Notes: generated from the letters alone by a model not told the origin. DNA of 64,000 bases from Candidatus Pristimantibacillus lignocellulolyticus (GCA_023639215.1 CP097899.1:2233001-2297000), one strand, 5' to 3'; shown: positions 9,151 to 18,119, numbered from the stretch's first letter. Numbers and translations are program-made.

Positions 9151-9684
9151 TTGAATGATAATCAAATTATTGAAAAAATAAAGCAAGGTGAACAGCAATA
9201 TTTTAGAGTGCTTTATGATAGGTACTTTGAATATGCAGTGAGGGTTTCAACCATTATTTTACGAAATCAGCAATCGTCAGCGAAAGATGTTGTTCAGGAA
9301 GCATTTATAAGAGTTTATCGAAAGTTAAATCAATTTGACATGGATCGCGAATTTAAACCATGGTTTTATACGATATTACTAAATGAATGCAAACGAATAA
9401 GCCAAAAGAACAACGATTCGGAAGTTGCAGGCGAACAAGTGGTGGAGCCATTGTATCAAGATCGGCATCCTTTCATTGAATATGAATCTCTTTATATCGC
9501 GATTCAGCAGCTAGAAGAGCATAATCGAGTGCCAGTTATTTTGAAATATATGCATGATATGAAGGATCAGGAAATTGCAGATATATTACAGGAAAATGTA
9601 AATACGATTAAATCACGGCTATACAAGGCTCGTATAAAACTGAAAAATTTGTTGAAGCATGAATCTGGAGGTGCAGTTCAATGA
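9151..9684 (+). CDS. ECF-type RNA polymerase sigma factor
   Basis: The 177-residue protein has only regions sigma-2 (about 10-80, with DVVQEAFIRVYRKLNQFD) and sigma-4 (about 115-170, with MKDQEIADILQENVNTIKSRLYKARIKL), as in extracytoplasmic-function sigma factors. TTG 9151 is supported by AAGGAG at 9142-9147. Its stop overlaps the start of the next gene by 4 bases (ATGA), so the pair is probably co-translated. The neighbour has one membrane span and looks like its anti-sigma factor. The stimulus and regulon are unknown. Confidence 0.92.
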   Translation: MNDNQIIEKIKQGEQQYFRVLYDRYFEYAVRVSTIILRNQQSSAKDVVQEAFIRVYRKLNQFDMDREFKPWFYTILLNECKRISQKNNDSEVAGEQVVEPLYQDRHPFIEYESLYIAIQQLEEHNRVPVILKYMHDMKDQEIADILQENVNTIKSRLYKARIKLKNLLKHESGGAVQ

Positions 9685-10511
9685 AAGAAAAGCAATTAGA
9701 TGAGATGATTACGAATGCTTTGTATAATCATTCAAATAGCGACTCGTTAGATAAAGAGGAAATATGGAAAAGTATTTCGCAAGAGCTACAATTAAAAGAA
9801 AGCTCTAATGAAGATACGGTTAGTGAAGAAGGCACAAGTCCGGTGCAACATACACCAAAACTTCTGAGTAAGGAGAAGTATATGAAAGAGTCTAACAACA
9901 GAAAAGGGAGTAAATGGGGTTGGATTATTACTCTTGTTGCAGCAGCGAGTATAGTTGGTGTGATGGTGACAACGAATACTGGTCAAGCTTTTGTTAATCA
10001 AATTAAGCAATATTTTGAGCCAGAGAAAAAAGTGATTGAAGAGTACGAGGGCATGCCCGAAGAAAAGGACATTGTATTGCAAAATACAGAATCGGGTTAT
10101 GTTATCTATATAGATGAAGATAGATATAAGCTTGTTCAAGAGGAAAATCAGGACGTAATCATGCCGAAGATCCCGTTGGAAGAGCGATACCCTGAGGTTT
10201 CGATGAGTATTAAGCAAGTGGTAGGAGTGTTACCTGAGCAGATTATTGCGGAGCAGCAGCAGCTTTTGGCTGAGAAATATGATAAAGTTGAAGCACCAGT
10301 TCAAGTTACGGAGCCTCTTGAAGCGACACTAATAGCGGCAAAGGACGGTCAAAGCTGGGATAGTCCAGTAGTGAAAGTTTATGTACTTTCTAATGGTTAC
10401 GGGGGAAGTTTTGTCATTACGGAAAAATACTTTCTTGAGGCATCAGAAGGCCATGGGGCAAGATTTTACTACATGCTAGAACAATTTACGCTTGTAGATC
10501 CGAAGCAATAA
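9681..10511 (+). CDS. Putative membrane-anchored anti-sigma factor
   Basis: This 276-residue protein has a hydrophilic cytoplasmic N-terminus (1-78), one membrane helix (about 80-97, GWIITLVAAASIVGVMV) and an extracytoplasmic domain of about 175 residues. No zinc-anti-sigma HxxxCxxC motif is visible. The call rests on position and layout: its ATG overlaps the sigma gene stop by 4 bases. The outer domain has no family I recognise and may be the sensor. No clear terminator follows. Confidence 0.7.
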   Translation: MKEKQLDEMITNALYNHSNSDSLDKEEIWKSISQELQLKESSNEDTVSEEGTSPVQHTPKLLSKEKYMKESNNRKGSKWGWIITLVAAASIVGVMVTTNTGQAFVNQIKQYFEPEKKVIEEYEGMPEEKDIVLQNTESGYVIYIDEDRYKLVQEENQDVIMPKIPLEERYPEVSMSIKQVVGVLPEQIIAEQQQLLAEKYDKVEAPVQVTEPLEATLIAAKDGQSWDSPVVKVYVLSNGYGGSFVITEKYFLEASEGHGARFYYMLEQFTLVDPKQ

Positions 10512-10602
10512 AAAACATCCTAATCTGAATATGAAATAATAATCTATGCAAGACTTTATACTATAAGTGAAAAATAATAGCAAAGTAGAAGGAGTGTTAA
10601 TC

Positions 10603-11310
10603 ATGGATTTTCAGATGGTTATGCAGGAACTTGAAGCTCTAGGTAAGGAACGAACGAAGAAAATTTACCAATCTAATGGGGCACAAGAACCGCTTTTTGG
10701 CGTAAATACAGGAGAAATGAAGCCTCTTTTTCGGAAAATAAAACTTAATCAACCTTTGGCTGAGCAGCTTTACGCTACAGGTAACTATGATGCCATGTAC
10801 TTTGCAGGAATTATTGCTGAACCGAAGGCTATGACCGAAGCGGATTTTGAACGCTGGATTGATGCTGCTTATTTTTATATGATATCTGATTTTATCGTAG
10901 CGGTAACTTTGTCAGAAACAGATATTGCACAACAAGTTTCTGACAAGTGGATCGAAAGCGGTGAAGAACTGAAAATGTCGGCGGGATGGAGTTGTTACTG
11001 TTGGCTTTTAGGCAATCGCCCAGATCGTGAATTTTCCGAAAGTAAAATAGCTAAGTTGCTTGAATTGGCAAAAAACACGATACACGATGCACCCGAACGA
11101 GCGAAATCCTCCATAAATAATTTTATTTACACCGTAGGAGTATCTTATTTGCCGCTTCATGATTTGGCGTTCGAGACTGCGAAGATAGTGGGTCCTGTAT
11201 CTATTAAGAGTGAGAAGAAAAAGGAAAACGTTCTAATCGCATCAGAACAAATTCAAAAGTTTATAGATAAAAGAGATCCTGGTTTCAAACGCAAACATGT
11301 AAGATGTTAG
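10603..11310 (+). CDS. DNA alkylation repair (AlkD-like) protein
   Basis: This 235-residue, largely helical protein resembles the AlkD-like HEAT-repeat family, which excises or binds alkylated bases such as 3- and 7-methylpurines. Supporting segments are LFGVNTGEMKPLFRKIK near the start and a W-rich middle (AGWSCYCWLLGNRPD). The start is ATG 10603 behind GAAGGAG; an in-frame GTG at 10567 lacks such a site. A DNA-repair role is family-based, and the catalytic residues of true AlkD were not traced. A second alkylation-repair gene, AlkA-like, lies at 47995. Confidence 0.75.
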   Translation: MDFQMVMQELEALGKERTKKIYQSNGAQEPLFGVNTGEMKPLFRKIKLNQPLAEQLYATGNYDAMYFAGIIAEPKAMTEADFERWIDAAYFYMISDFIVAVTLSETDIAQQVSDKWIESGEELKMSAGWSCYCWLLGNRPDREFSESKIAKLLELAKNTIHDAPERAKSSINNFIYTVGVSYLPLHDLAFETAKIVGPVSIKSEKKKENVLIASEQIQKFIDKRDPGFKRKHVRC

Positions 11311-11357
11311 ATACAGTAAGTCATACACAAACTTATAATGGAGAGGGTAGTTCCTTG

Positions 11358-11951
11358 ATGACCAATATTAGAACCAATGCTAAGGTTGATGAATTTTTAA
11401 GTAAGTCTAAAAAGTGGAAGCAAGAATATGAGCAATTAAGAAATATCGTTCTTGACTGTGATTTGACCGAGGAATTCAAGTGGATGCATCCTTGTTATAC
11501 GTTAAAAAATAAAAACATTGTGTTAATCCATGGATTTAAAGACTACTGTGCACTTCTGTTTCACAAAGGGGCCTTATTGAAAGATCCCCAACATATTCTA
11601 ATTCAACAAACGGAGAATGTGCAAGCGGCGCGCCAGATTAGATTTACTAATGTTCAACAAATAGTAGAGATGGAGTCCATTTTAAAAGACTATATTATTG
11701 AAGCTATCGAAGTTGAAAAAGCTGGGTTAGAAGTAAAATTGAAAGAGACCGCAGAGTACACAGTTCCTGAAGAATTTCAAAATAAATTAAATGAAAAAGC
11801 TGACTTAAAAACTGCTTTTGAAGCATTGACGCCCGGGCGGCAAAGAGCTTACATTTATTATTTTTCTCAACCTAAACAATCAAAAACTCGTGTTTCTCGA
11901 GTTGAGAAATATATGCAACAAATTCTAGATGGAAAAGGATTAGATGATTAA
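11358..11951 (+). CDS. YdeI/DUF1801-family protein
   Basis: The 197-residue protein has a DUF1801-like N-terminal domain (TNAKVDEFLSKSKKWKQEYE, then EEFKWMHPCYTL) and a C-terminal bacteriocin-protection/YdeI-type segment (ALTPGRQRAYIYYFSQ, about 155-185). The biochemical role is unknown; some relatives are linked with envelope stress resistance. GGAGAGGG at about 11340 supports ATG 11358, or the TTG one codon before it. The frame is open back to 11304, overlapping the AlkD-like gene. It is followed by a strong terminator. Confidence 0.75.
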   Translation: MTNIRTNAKVDEFLSKSKKWKQEYEQLRNIVLDCDLTEEFKWMHPCYTLKNKNIVLIHGFKDYCALLFHKGALLKDPQHILIQQTENVQAARQIRFTNVQQIVEMESILKDYIIEAIEVEKAGLEVKLKETAEYTVPEEFQNKLNEKADLKTAFEALTPGRQRAYIYYFSQPKQSKTRVSRVEKYMQQILDGKGLDD

Positions 11952-12014
11952 GGCTTGTATGCTAACCTAGCATTAAATGATCGTATAGGGATACAATGAT
12001 ATTTATATAATTTG

Positions 12015-12054
12015 ACGGAATAAAGGACTGCCTTGTGGTAGTCCTTTATTCCGT
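12015..12054 (+). terminator. Long perfect hairpin (terminator)
   Basis: The arms at 12015-12032 and 12037-12054 pair over 18 bases with one G-T and a 4-nt loop. It ends the YdeI-like transcript and runs into the start of the kinase remnant's open frame. Confidence 0.75.
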
Positions 12055-12055
12055 T

Positions 12056-12274
12056 ATTGGGCGTTATAATGACATATCTAAATTTGAACTTAGCGAAAAT
12101 ATAGATGAGTTGTTTGAAAGATTCAAACGTGGAGATACATCACGACAAACTGAAGGTTCTGGACTTGGACTTGCTATTGCCAAATCAATCGTAGATCTTC
12201 ATGAAGGTAGTCTTAATATTGAAACGGAAAGCGACCTATTTAAAGTCACTATTTCATTAAAACTAGCGATATAG
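12056..12274 (+). pseudogene. Histidine-kinase remnant (ATP-binding domain end only)
   Basis: A short open frame (12035-12274) encodes the extreme C-terminus of a sensor histidine kinase. ELFERFKRGDTSRQ resembles the F-box region, GSGLGLAIAKSIVDLHEG is the G2 box with its following helix, and it ends in a beta strand. The N box, G1 box, H box and sensor are all absent, and upstream sequence is a terminator hairpin rather than kinase coding sequence. No ribosome site is visible. I read it as a decayed gene, with no response regulator beside it. Confidence 0.8.
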
Positions 12275-12413
12275 CGATTAGATGGTGTGAATGAAAGTAG
12301 TATATAGTATTCTTAGAGGGAATGGCTTGTTTGAATGGTTAGCTCTGAGAAATAACAATGCTCTAATGATGTTTACTAAATTTTGAAATCTTACAAAAAC
12401 GAGGGTGCATACT

Positions 12414-13376
12414 ATGCCAAAAAACGATAATATGCTATCGATTCTATGGATGCTGAATACGGGGGTAAAAGTTACAGCAAAACAAATATCCGAAAAGTTA
12501 GAAATAAATATAAGGACAGTTTATCGTTATATTGATGCATTATGTGCGAGTGGAGTACCTATTATATCGGAAACAGGTCATAATGGTGGGTATAGCTTGA
12601 TGAACAATTTTATTAGAGCGCCATTGCTATTTGAGATGGATGAAAAGAAGGCACTCCTTCATGCTGCAATTTTTGCAAAAGAGACCGGATACCCTTTAAG
12701 CGAGGCGTTAGATAATGCAACATCAAAATTAAAGATGTATTCTAATCAAGAACAGGAAAGTATTCTTAGTCGTCATTTGGCCGGTTTTGAAGTGATAAAC
12801 CATAGGGGAGACTCTTCAGTTCAGCAAGTGTTATTGGAATTAGAACAGTCTGTTGCAAACCAATTTTCTGTAGAAATTGAATATCGCCCAAACCGTGAAG
12901 AACAACCGAAAAATAGGGTGATAGATCCTTATGGAATGGTTTACTGGAACAATAAATGGTATACTGTTGCATTTTGCCACCTAAGGAATGAGTTTCGTAG
13001 CTTTCGAGTAGATCGGATTTTGCAAATCAAACCTACTCAAATAATATTTGATCGTCCAGAGGCATTTTCGCCCCGAGAATTTTTTATGCAAAATCTGTTA
13101 CCTGATTTGGCTGGTAACAACGGATTAACTTCTTTAATTATCCGAGGTAGATCAGAGGCATTGGATGGCTTATGCCTACATTGGTTTTTGGGACATCATC
13201 TGCAAGAACGAACATCCAATCAAGCAATCTTTTTACTTGACGATAAATCAATTCATACCTTTGTTCCTTATATTCTCCTATCCTACGGGAAATCCATTCA
13301 TGTTGTTGAACCACAGAGTTTGAAGGAAAAAATTGTCTCTATTGCATCAGAATTAATACAATATTATCAATCTTAA
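12414..13376 (+). CDS. HTH and WYL-domain transcriptional regulator (YafY family)
   Basis: The 320-residue protein begins with a winged HTH (residues about 5-60, VTAKQISEKLEINIRTVYRYIDAL) and continues with a WYL-type ligand-sensing domain (about 140-230) containing RVIDPYGMVYWNNKWYTVAF and the following FRSFRVDRI. This is the YafY group, whose members usually repress neighbours and release on binding a ligand. ATG 12414 has GAGGG 8 bases upstream. It lies in line with, and probably controls, the DJ-1/PfpI gene that follows after a hairpin. Confidence 0.9.
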   Translation: MPKNDNMLSILWMLNTGVKVTAKQISEKLEINIRTVYRYIDALCASGVPIISETGHNGGYSLMNNFIRAPLLFEMDEKKALLHAAIFAKETGYPLSEALDNATSKLKMYSNQEQESILSRHLAGFEVINHRGDSSVQQVLLELEQSVANQFSVEIEYRPNREEQPKNRVIDPYGMVYWNNKWYTVAFCHLRNEFRSFRVDRILQIKPTQIIFDRPEAFSPREFFMQNLLPDLAGNNGLTSLIIRGRSEALDGLCLHWFLGHHLQERTSNQAIFLLDDKSIHTFVPYILLSYGKSIHVVEPQSLKEKIVSIASELIQYYQS

Positions 13377-13412
13377 TAGCTTCACTGACAGTAGATGTCA
13401 GTGAAGCTATTT
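13375..13412 (+). terminator. Terminator overlapping the WYL gene stop codon
   Basis: A 16-bp perfect inverted repeat, AATAGCTTCACTGACA with its complement, is followed by TTTTATAAT. Its first arm starts within the stop codon. Confidence 0.82.
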
Positions 13413-13489
13413 TATAATGAGGATAATCATAGATAACTGATGGATGCTTAGTGTCATCTGATGAAATTGAAAATAAGGAGAATGTGCGA

Positions 13490-14113
13490 ATGAATAAGGT
13501 ATATCTATATGTGTTTGACACAATGGCAGACTGGGAAATAGGTTACTTAACTGCCGAATTGAACTCGGGAAGATATTATAAAAAGGGTCTGGCCTCATCT
13601 AAAATAGTTACTGTAGGTATTGAAAAGACTGCTGTAATTACAATGGGTGGATTAACAATAATACCCGACATTACACTTGAGAATTGCAGTATTGAAGGTA
13701 CGGATACATTAATTTTACCCGGAGGAAATACATGGATGGAAACTATTCATCAACCAATATTGAAAATCGCCCAGCGATGTTTAGCAGAAGGGGGAATAGT
13801 TGCAGCGATTTGTGGTGCTACAATCGGACTTGCTCAGATAGGATTGTTGAATTCACGTTCACATACAAGTAATGATCTGGAATATCTTAAAATGGTCTGT
13901 CCTACGTACACTGGCGAAAACTATTACAAGATGGACTCTGTTGTAACTGATGGTAAGCTGATCACTGCATCAGGAATAGCTCCACTAGAATTTTCTGTTC
14001 ATGTCTTGAAAGCTTTGGATGTATTCACTTCAGAAACATTAGAATCTTGGTATAGTCTTAATAAGACGCAACAATCGCATTACTTCTATGAGCTTATGAA
14101 TTCAATTCAATGA
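13490..14113 (+). CDS. DJ-1/PfpI family (type 1 glutamine amidotransferase-like) protein
   Basis: This 207-residue protein has the DJ-1/PfpI fold pattern: N-terminal KVYLYVFDTMADWE with the conserved Asp/Glu, TLILPGGNTW, and the nucleophile elbow AAICGATIGLAQIG with Cys about residue 107. Relatives include deglycases, chaperones and amidotransferase-like enzymes, so substrate cannot be assigned. ATG 13490 has AAGGAG nearby; the frame is open from 13451 without a better start. It follows a WYL regulator, which suggests inducible expression. Confidence 0.85.
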   Translation: MNKVYLYVFDTMADWEIGYLTAELNSGRYYKKGLASSKIVTVGIEKTAVITMGGLTIIPDITLENCSIEGTDTLILPGGNTWMETIHQPILKIAQRCLAEGGIVAAICGATIGLAQIGLLNSRSHTSNDLEYLKMVCPTYTGENYYKMDSVVTDGKLITASGIAPLEFSVHVLKALDVFTSETLESWYSLNKTQQSHYFYELMNSIQ

Positions 14114-14119
14114 GTATAA

Positions 14120-14160
14120 TACGGCAGCGGCATGGGACATGCCGCTGCCGTATTTTTTTG
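14120..14160 (+). terminator. Terminator after the PfpI-family gene
   Basis: A GC-rich 15-bp stem, TACGGCAGCGGCATG with its complement, has a 3-nt loop and is followed by seven T. Confidence 0.95.
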
Positions 14161-14163
14161 CCT

Positions 14164-14183
14164 GTTCATATTCCGTTCATATT
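14164..14183. promoter_or_regulatory. Direct repeat GTTCATATT, 11-bp period (possible response-regulator site)
   Basis: Two identical 9-bp copies start at 14164 and 14175. Tandem half-sites one helical turn apart are the usual layout for OmpR/PhoB-type regulators. The repeat lies about 90 bases upstream of the alpha/beta hydrolase start. No cognate regulator is encoded nearby. Confidence 0.4.
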
Positions 14184-14269
14184 GGCGTTACAAAGGGTAC
14201 ATATTCTTCAGGTAAAATCTCCTTAAAGACTTGTAGATAATAAATAGGTGATGTCAGGGGTAGATATGA

Positions 14270-15277
14270 GTGAAACTAAGTGAGGTAATAAAACGAAAAA
14301 AGGATATGACTATAGATAGGAAACAAACTCCAATCAAGAAAAAATTACTTATCTTTATATGGAGAGCAATAGTAGTAGTAGCTATATTAGTAGTCTTATT
14401 TTTAGCTATTGTTTTTATCGTTGATAAGGTAGCTACCAATTCGGAGCAGGGAGAAATAAATTCTTATGGTCAATTAGTGTCTGTAGACGGGAAAAAGATG
14501 AATGCATTTATTCAAGGAACAGGGGAAGAAACAATTGTACTCTTACCTGGTTTTGGAACAGCGGCACCAGCCCTTGATTTTAAGCCTTTAGTAGAAGAAT
14601 TATCTCCATTCTATAAAGTTGTAGTTATTGAGCCTTTTGGTTATGGATTAAGTGATCTAACTGAAGTGGAACGAAGTACAGACAATATTGTAAGCGAAAT
14701 TCATCAAGCATTGCAAAGTCTACAAATTGACCGTTATATTCTAATGGCTCACTCCATTTCAGGCCTTTACGGATTAGATTACGTGAACAAATATGAAAAT
14801 GAAGTGAGTGCATTTGTTGGGCTTGATACCAGTGTTCCAACTATAAAAGAACAGAAGGTTGAACCTTCAACATTAAAAAAATTAAACCTACTCAAAAAAT
14901 TAGGTTTCGCCAGATTGTTTGTGAAACTAGGCGATAACCCGTATGCTTCATTACCATATGATGATGAAACGAAAGAACAAATGAGAATGCTTGGTCTCAA
15001 AAATATGTTGAATCCAACCCAACTAAATGAAATTGAAAATATGTATTCTAATTTTAGTGAAGCTGAAAGTTTGACATTCCCAAAGAATCTTCCCCTTCTT
15101 TTCTTTATACAAGCGAATCATCCAGTAACTGATAGATGGATACCAGAGCATGAAGAGCAAATAAAAGATTCTGTTCATGGTAAAGTGATGACAGTGGAAG
15201 CAGATCATTATTTGTATCGTACGGAAGCAAAAGAAATTGCTGAAAATTTCAGAAACTTTATGAATGAAATAAAATAG
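14270..15277 (+). CDS. Membrane-anchored alpha/beta hydrolase
   Basis: The 335-residue protein has a basic N-terminus, one membrane helix (about 25-48) and an alpha/beta hydrolase domain outside. The oxyanion region is VLLPGFGTAAPA, the nucleophile elbow is MAHSISGLYG, and the likely catalytic His is in VEADHYLYRT near the C-terminus. The substrate is unknown. The GTG start at 14270 is the longest option; ATG 14306, inside a purine-rich stretch, is also possible. It is a single-gene unit between terminators. Confidence 0.85.
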   Translation: MKLSEVIKRKKDMTIDRKQTPIKKKLLIFIWRAIVVVAILVVLFLAIVFIVDKVATNSEQGEINSYGQLVSVDGKKMNAFIQGTGEETIVLLPGFGTAAPALDFKPLVEELSPFYKVVVIEPFGYGLSDLTEVERSTDNIVSEIHQALQSLQIDRYILMAHSISGLYGLDYVNKYENEVSAFVGLDTSVPTIKEQKVEPSTLKKLNLLKKLGFARLFVKLGDNPYASLPYDDETKEQMRMLGLKNMLNPTQLNEIENMYSNFSEAESLTFPKNLPLLFFIQANHPVTDRWIPEHEEQIKDSVHGKVMTVEADHYLYRTEAKEIAENFRNFMNEIK

Positions 15278-15305
15278 TTTATTTAGTTAGTAATGCAAAC
15301 TTGAG

Positions 15306-15333
15306 ACCGTCCTTTTGGATGGTTTTTCTTTTT
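15306..15333 (+). terminator. Terminator after the alpha/beta hydrolase
   Basis: A 7-bp stem, ACCGTCC with GGATGGT, has a TTTT loop and a T-rich tail. Confidence 0.8.
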
Positions 15334-15365
15334 TTACTTTGATTAGATACAAGTGTGTACCCGTC

Positions 15366-15425
15366 TAAAGTCTAGTTAAAGTCTGGTCGAGGGTCTGTTT
15401 TGCTTTTTCTAATTCATGTTATAAT
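15366..15425 (+). promoter_or_regulatory. Extended -10 promoter with tandem TAAAGTCT repeats
   Basis: TAAAGTCT occurs at 15366-15373 and 15377-15384, 11 bp apart, with a looser GGTCT copy at 15392. Downstream is the extended -10 TG-T-TATAAT (15417-15425). There is no good -35 at the expected place, so the repeats sit where an OmpR/PhoB-type activator would replace it. This is the likely promoter of the lipoprotein gene at 15461. Confidence 0.55.
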
Positions 15426-15460
15426 ATAGAAAAATATGGTTGTAAATAGGAGAAGAGATC

Positions 15461-16270
15461 ATGAGATCGTATCAAACGATAAGTAAGTTATTACTGGTTG
15501 TTCTACTTGCAGTTGGGATGACAGGTTGCGGTTCATTTGCTACAAACGTTGGAAATGTTGTTATCGGTGAAGGTTCTGGTTCGGGCGAACTTATTAGTTT
15601 ACAAAAAGAGTCATTCAAGGTTGATGATTTTGATAAAGTTCAGATCAATGTAGCTGCAATGGTAATATTTGTTACAAAAAGTACAACTGACAATGCAGAA
15701 GTGGAATTACTGGTTGACGATAAGATCGAAAGCAAATTTACATTAGAAGCTTCCATTAAATCTAGCAAATTAGATATTAATGTAAAGGAAAAAGAAAAAA
15801 ACAAGAGCCTTATCAATGACACAAGAGGTGAAAGAAAGCTAAATATCTCGTTGCCGGATAAAGTGTATGATCAATTAACAATTAATAATAATTTTGGATT
15901 AGTAGATGTTAATGATTTAAATACGAAGAGTATAGATATTACTGTAGATGCGGGATCTATCCAGCTTAAAAGTGTAGTTGGTGAGATGAAACTTGAAGTT
16001 AATGCTGGTCAGATCGTAGTAGAAGGATTTAGTCTGGAAAACGATTTGACTGCAAAAACTGATGCAGGAGCAATTAGAATTGATTTGAATGAATCTCCGA
16101 AATCAGCTGAAATCAAGCTAGTAAGCGAAATTGGTTCAGTGTCGTCGAACTTGGAAGGAATCGACTATAGCGTGAATTCATCCAATAAAAAGACAGGAAC
16201 AATTGGATCTAATGGTTATCTTATCAAGGCATCTACATCAGTGGGAGACATTCAAGTTAATGCAAAATAA
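15461..16270 (+). CDS. DUF4097-like beta-repeat lipoprotein
   Basis: The 269-residue protein has a lipoprotein signal peptide ending in VGMTGC (Cys about 23). A right-handed beta-repeat domain of the DUF4097/DUF2807 (GIN) type follows, with repeated short strands such as SIDITVDAGSIQLKS and LTAKTDAGAIRIDLN. These domains occur in surface or periplasmic proteins, often linked with envelope stress operons, and their ligand is unknown. ATG 15461 lies behind AGGAGAAGAG. It is a single-gene unit with an apparently activator-dependent promoter upstream. Confidence 0.85.
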   Translation: MRSYQTISKLLLVVLLAVGMTGCGSFATNVGNVVIGEGSGSGELISLQKESFKVDDFDKVQINVAAMVIFVTKSTTDNAEVELLVDDKIESKFTLEASIKSSKLDINVKEKEKNKSLINDTRGERKLNISLPDKVYDQLTINNNFGLVDVNDLNTKSIDITVDAGSIQLKSVVGEMKLEVNAGQIVVEGFSLENDLTAKTDAGAIRIDLNESPKSAEIKLVSEIGSVSSNLEGIDYSVNSSNKKTGTIGSNGYLIKASTSVGDIQVNAK

Positions 16271-16302
16271 GGATGAATACGATTCGTAATCCGCAATAAA
16301 GA

Positions 16303-16347
16303 AGGCGAATTTTCATTCGGAATCGAATGGAAATTCGCCTGTGTTTT
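16303..16347. terminator. Bidirectional terminator
   Basis: AGGCGAATTTTCATTCG pairs with CGAATGGAAATTCGCCT (one mismatch region), ending at about 16340, with TGTGTTTTTT on the + side. It lies between converging genes and may serve both. Confidence 0.8.
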
Positions 16348-16364
16348 TTAGATCTGTAATAACA

Positions 16365-18101
16365 CTATTGAGTAGCCTCACTAACTTTGACATTATACGC
16401 AGTAAATTGTTGATCGCCGTTTGTAATAACATCCGTTGAAGTGTAGGTCCCTGTAATAATAGCATATCCAGGATAAAGATTAGCCACATCCGTTAATAAA
16501 ATATATTCGTCACCATATTGAACAATTGCAGTACTTCCATCTGTAGTTATAATTTCACAATGGAATCGAACTTTTTGGTTTTTATAATTGATTAGCTCAC
16601 TTAGATTAATTTCCGTATAGTCAGGTTTAATAGCTGTAAAATAATAATTGCCATTGGAGAAATCGTACCATGATAATTGCTCACTACCTTCTCCAGTAGC
16701 GTTATTAACAAGTAGTTTTCCTGCAGACTCAATCGTATAACTATCTGCTTCAAGATCTAATAGATTACTGAAAGTATTAGATGAATATTGATATGCGACA
16801 TAATGATTTTTTCTACTTGAAGAACTTCCTTCTAATAGAAACACAGTTTCTCCACTTGGAGATAATTTATTTTCTGTTCTCAAAGTCTTGACAGAAAATC
16901 CAGCAGGAAGTGATATTTCCTGCTGAGAAACCGTAAGTTCATCATTCATGGTTACAAGGACAAGCTTGTTATTGTTAGCAGCAACAACATAAGCAACTGC
17001 ATTAAACTGGTTTGTACCATTTATCATCTCTGAGAAGGTTTGACCTGCATAAGCTTTTTCAAGTAAGTAATTAGGGTCATTTTTCGCCCATTTTATTTGT
17101 ACATCTTTCACTTGCTTGCTAGTGTCCTTGTATACATCTAATTGATTGTACAGTTCAATAGCATCTGCATAGTTACTTTCCTTTACTAGCTGTGCAGCCT
17201 TATCTATAAAGGATTGATGACTTTTCTGTATATATGGGATAACAGAATTACTACTATTAATTAATAAATTTGATGATTCATACTTTTTAGCTACGTTGAG
17301 GAATGAAGCGATATTATTATCATCTACCATTGCTGTTAAACGTGCTAGTGCAACCTGTTCAATAAGCTCTGGAATCCAGTAGGCTTTAATATTATGGTCC
17401 TTGTAGAAAGTATGTATATTTACCGATTGATCCTGAACGTTACTATAGTTTGCATCTTGAGCTATTAATTCAATTCTCATAGTATCATACGGAATAAGGA
17501 TTTCGGCAATGCGCGCTAGTCGTGTATCTTCACCGCCCATATACTCGGAAGGCATCGTAAAATAGGTGATAATTAGTTCTTGATTCGTTTCTTTTTTACT
17601 TGTTAAGTCCGAAATATTTTTCTCTATTGATGTAATACGTGCTATGAATTTTTCGCTAAATGATTGCTCTAATCCGTATTGTTCATCTATGACATGAAAT
17701 ATATTTACAATATTCCCTGTCTTTTTTAAGGTAGCATTTTTGTAGGATCTGTATTCATTGTATGTCTTGATTAAGATTTCATTAGAAATTGATTTAGAAG
17801 CAATAGCCTCACGCATAGCTTGAAGAGAGGTTTGAATATCTGCGACTGGCTGCAGCTTTGTTAATGCTTCCGTCGTTTCTTTTTCTTTATATTGAATCCA
17901 TCTATTTTCATTTGCCTCTGTGTAATAAGCAAAGGCATCTACGAGGTTATTATCGCTCATTAATAATTCAGCTTTATTGTAATTGTCTATTTTATTACCA
18001 GTAGCAATTAGCTTATACCCTATAATTATGAAGAGAATAATAACGATAATGGTACAAAGTAATTGATAGAGAAATGATTTTCTTATCGTTGTAATGTGCA
18101 T
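16365..18101 (-). CDS. Signal-anchored protein of unknown function (tubulin/GTPase locus)
   Basis: The 578-residue protein has one membrane helix (about 11-34, LLCTIIVIILFIIIGYKLI) and no cleavage site or lipobox. A long helical region follows with paired-helix, TPR-like spacing (for example ELLMSDNNLVDAFAYYTEAN and ADAIELYNQLDVYKDTSKQV). The last about 230 residues are beta-rich, with propeller-like strands and an OB-like tail. It is the last gene of a leftward unit after the microprotein and zinc-ribbon genes, divergent from the VWA/tubulin/GTPase operon. I recognise no family. An extracytoplasmic scaffold or sensor role is inference from layout. Confidence 0.85.
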   Translation of the reverse strand: MHITTIRKSFLYQLLCTIIVIILFIIIGYKLIATGNKIDNYNKAELLMSDNNLVDAFAYYTEANENRWIQYKEKETTEALTKLQPVADIQTSLQAMREAIASKSISNEILIKTYNEYRSYKNATLKKTGNIVNIFHVIDEQYGLEQSFSEKFIARITSIEKNISDLTSKKETNQELIITYFTMPSEYMGGEDTRLARIAEILIPYDTMRIELIAQDANYSNVQDQSVNIHTFYKDHNIKAYWIPELIEQVALARLTAMVDDNNIASFLNVAKKYESSNLLINSSNSVIPYIQKSHQSFIDKAAQLVKESNYADAIELYNQLDVYKDTSKQVKDVQIKWAKNDPNYLLEKAYAGQTFSEMINGTNQFNAVAYVVAANNNKLVLVTMNDELTVSQQEISLPAGFSVKTLRTENKLSPSGETVFLLEGSSSSRKNHYVAYQYSSNTFSNLLDLEADSYTIESAGKLLVNNATGEGSEQLSWYDFSNGNYYFTAIKPDYTEINLSELINYKNQKVRFHCEIITTDGSTAIVQYGDEYILLTDVANLYPGYAIITGTYTSTDVITNGDQQFTAYNVKVSEATQ

Positions 18102-18119
18102 ATCTTTATCCCAGCCTTC

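Noticed and set aside
9792..10217. 141-residue minus-strand frame
   Set aside because: It is antisense to the anti-sigma gene, with an odd composition and no ribosome site.
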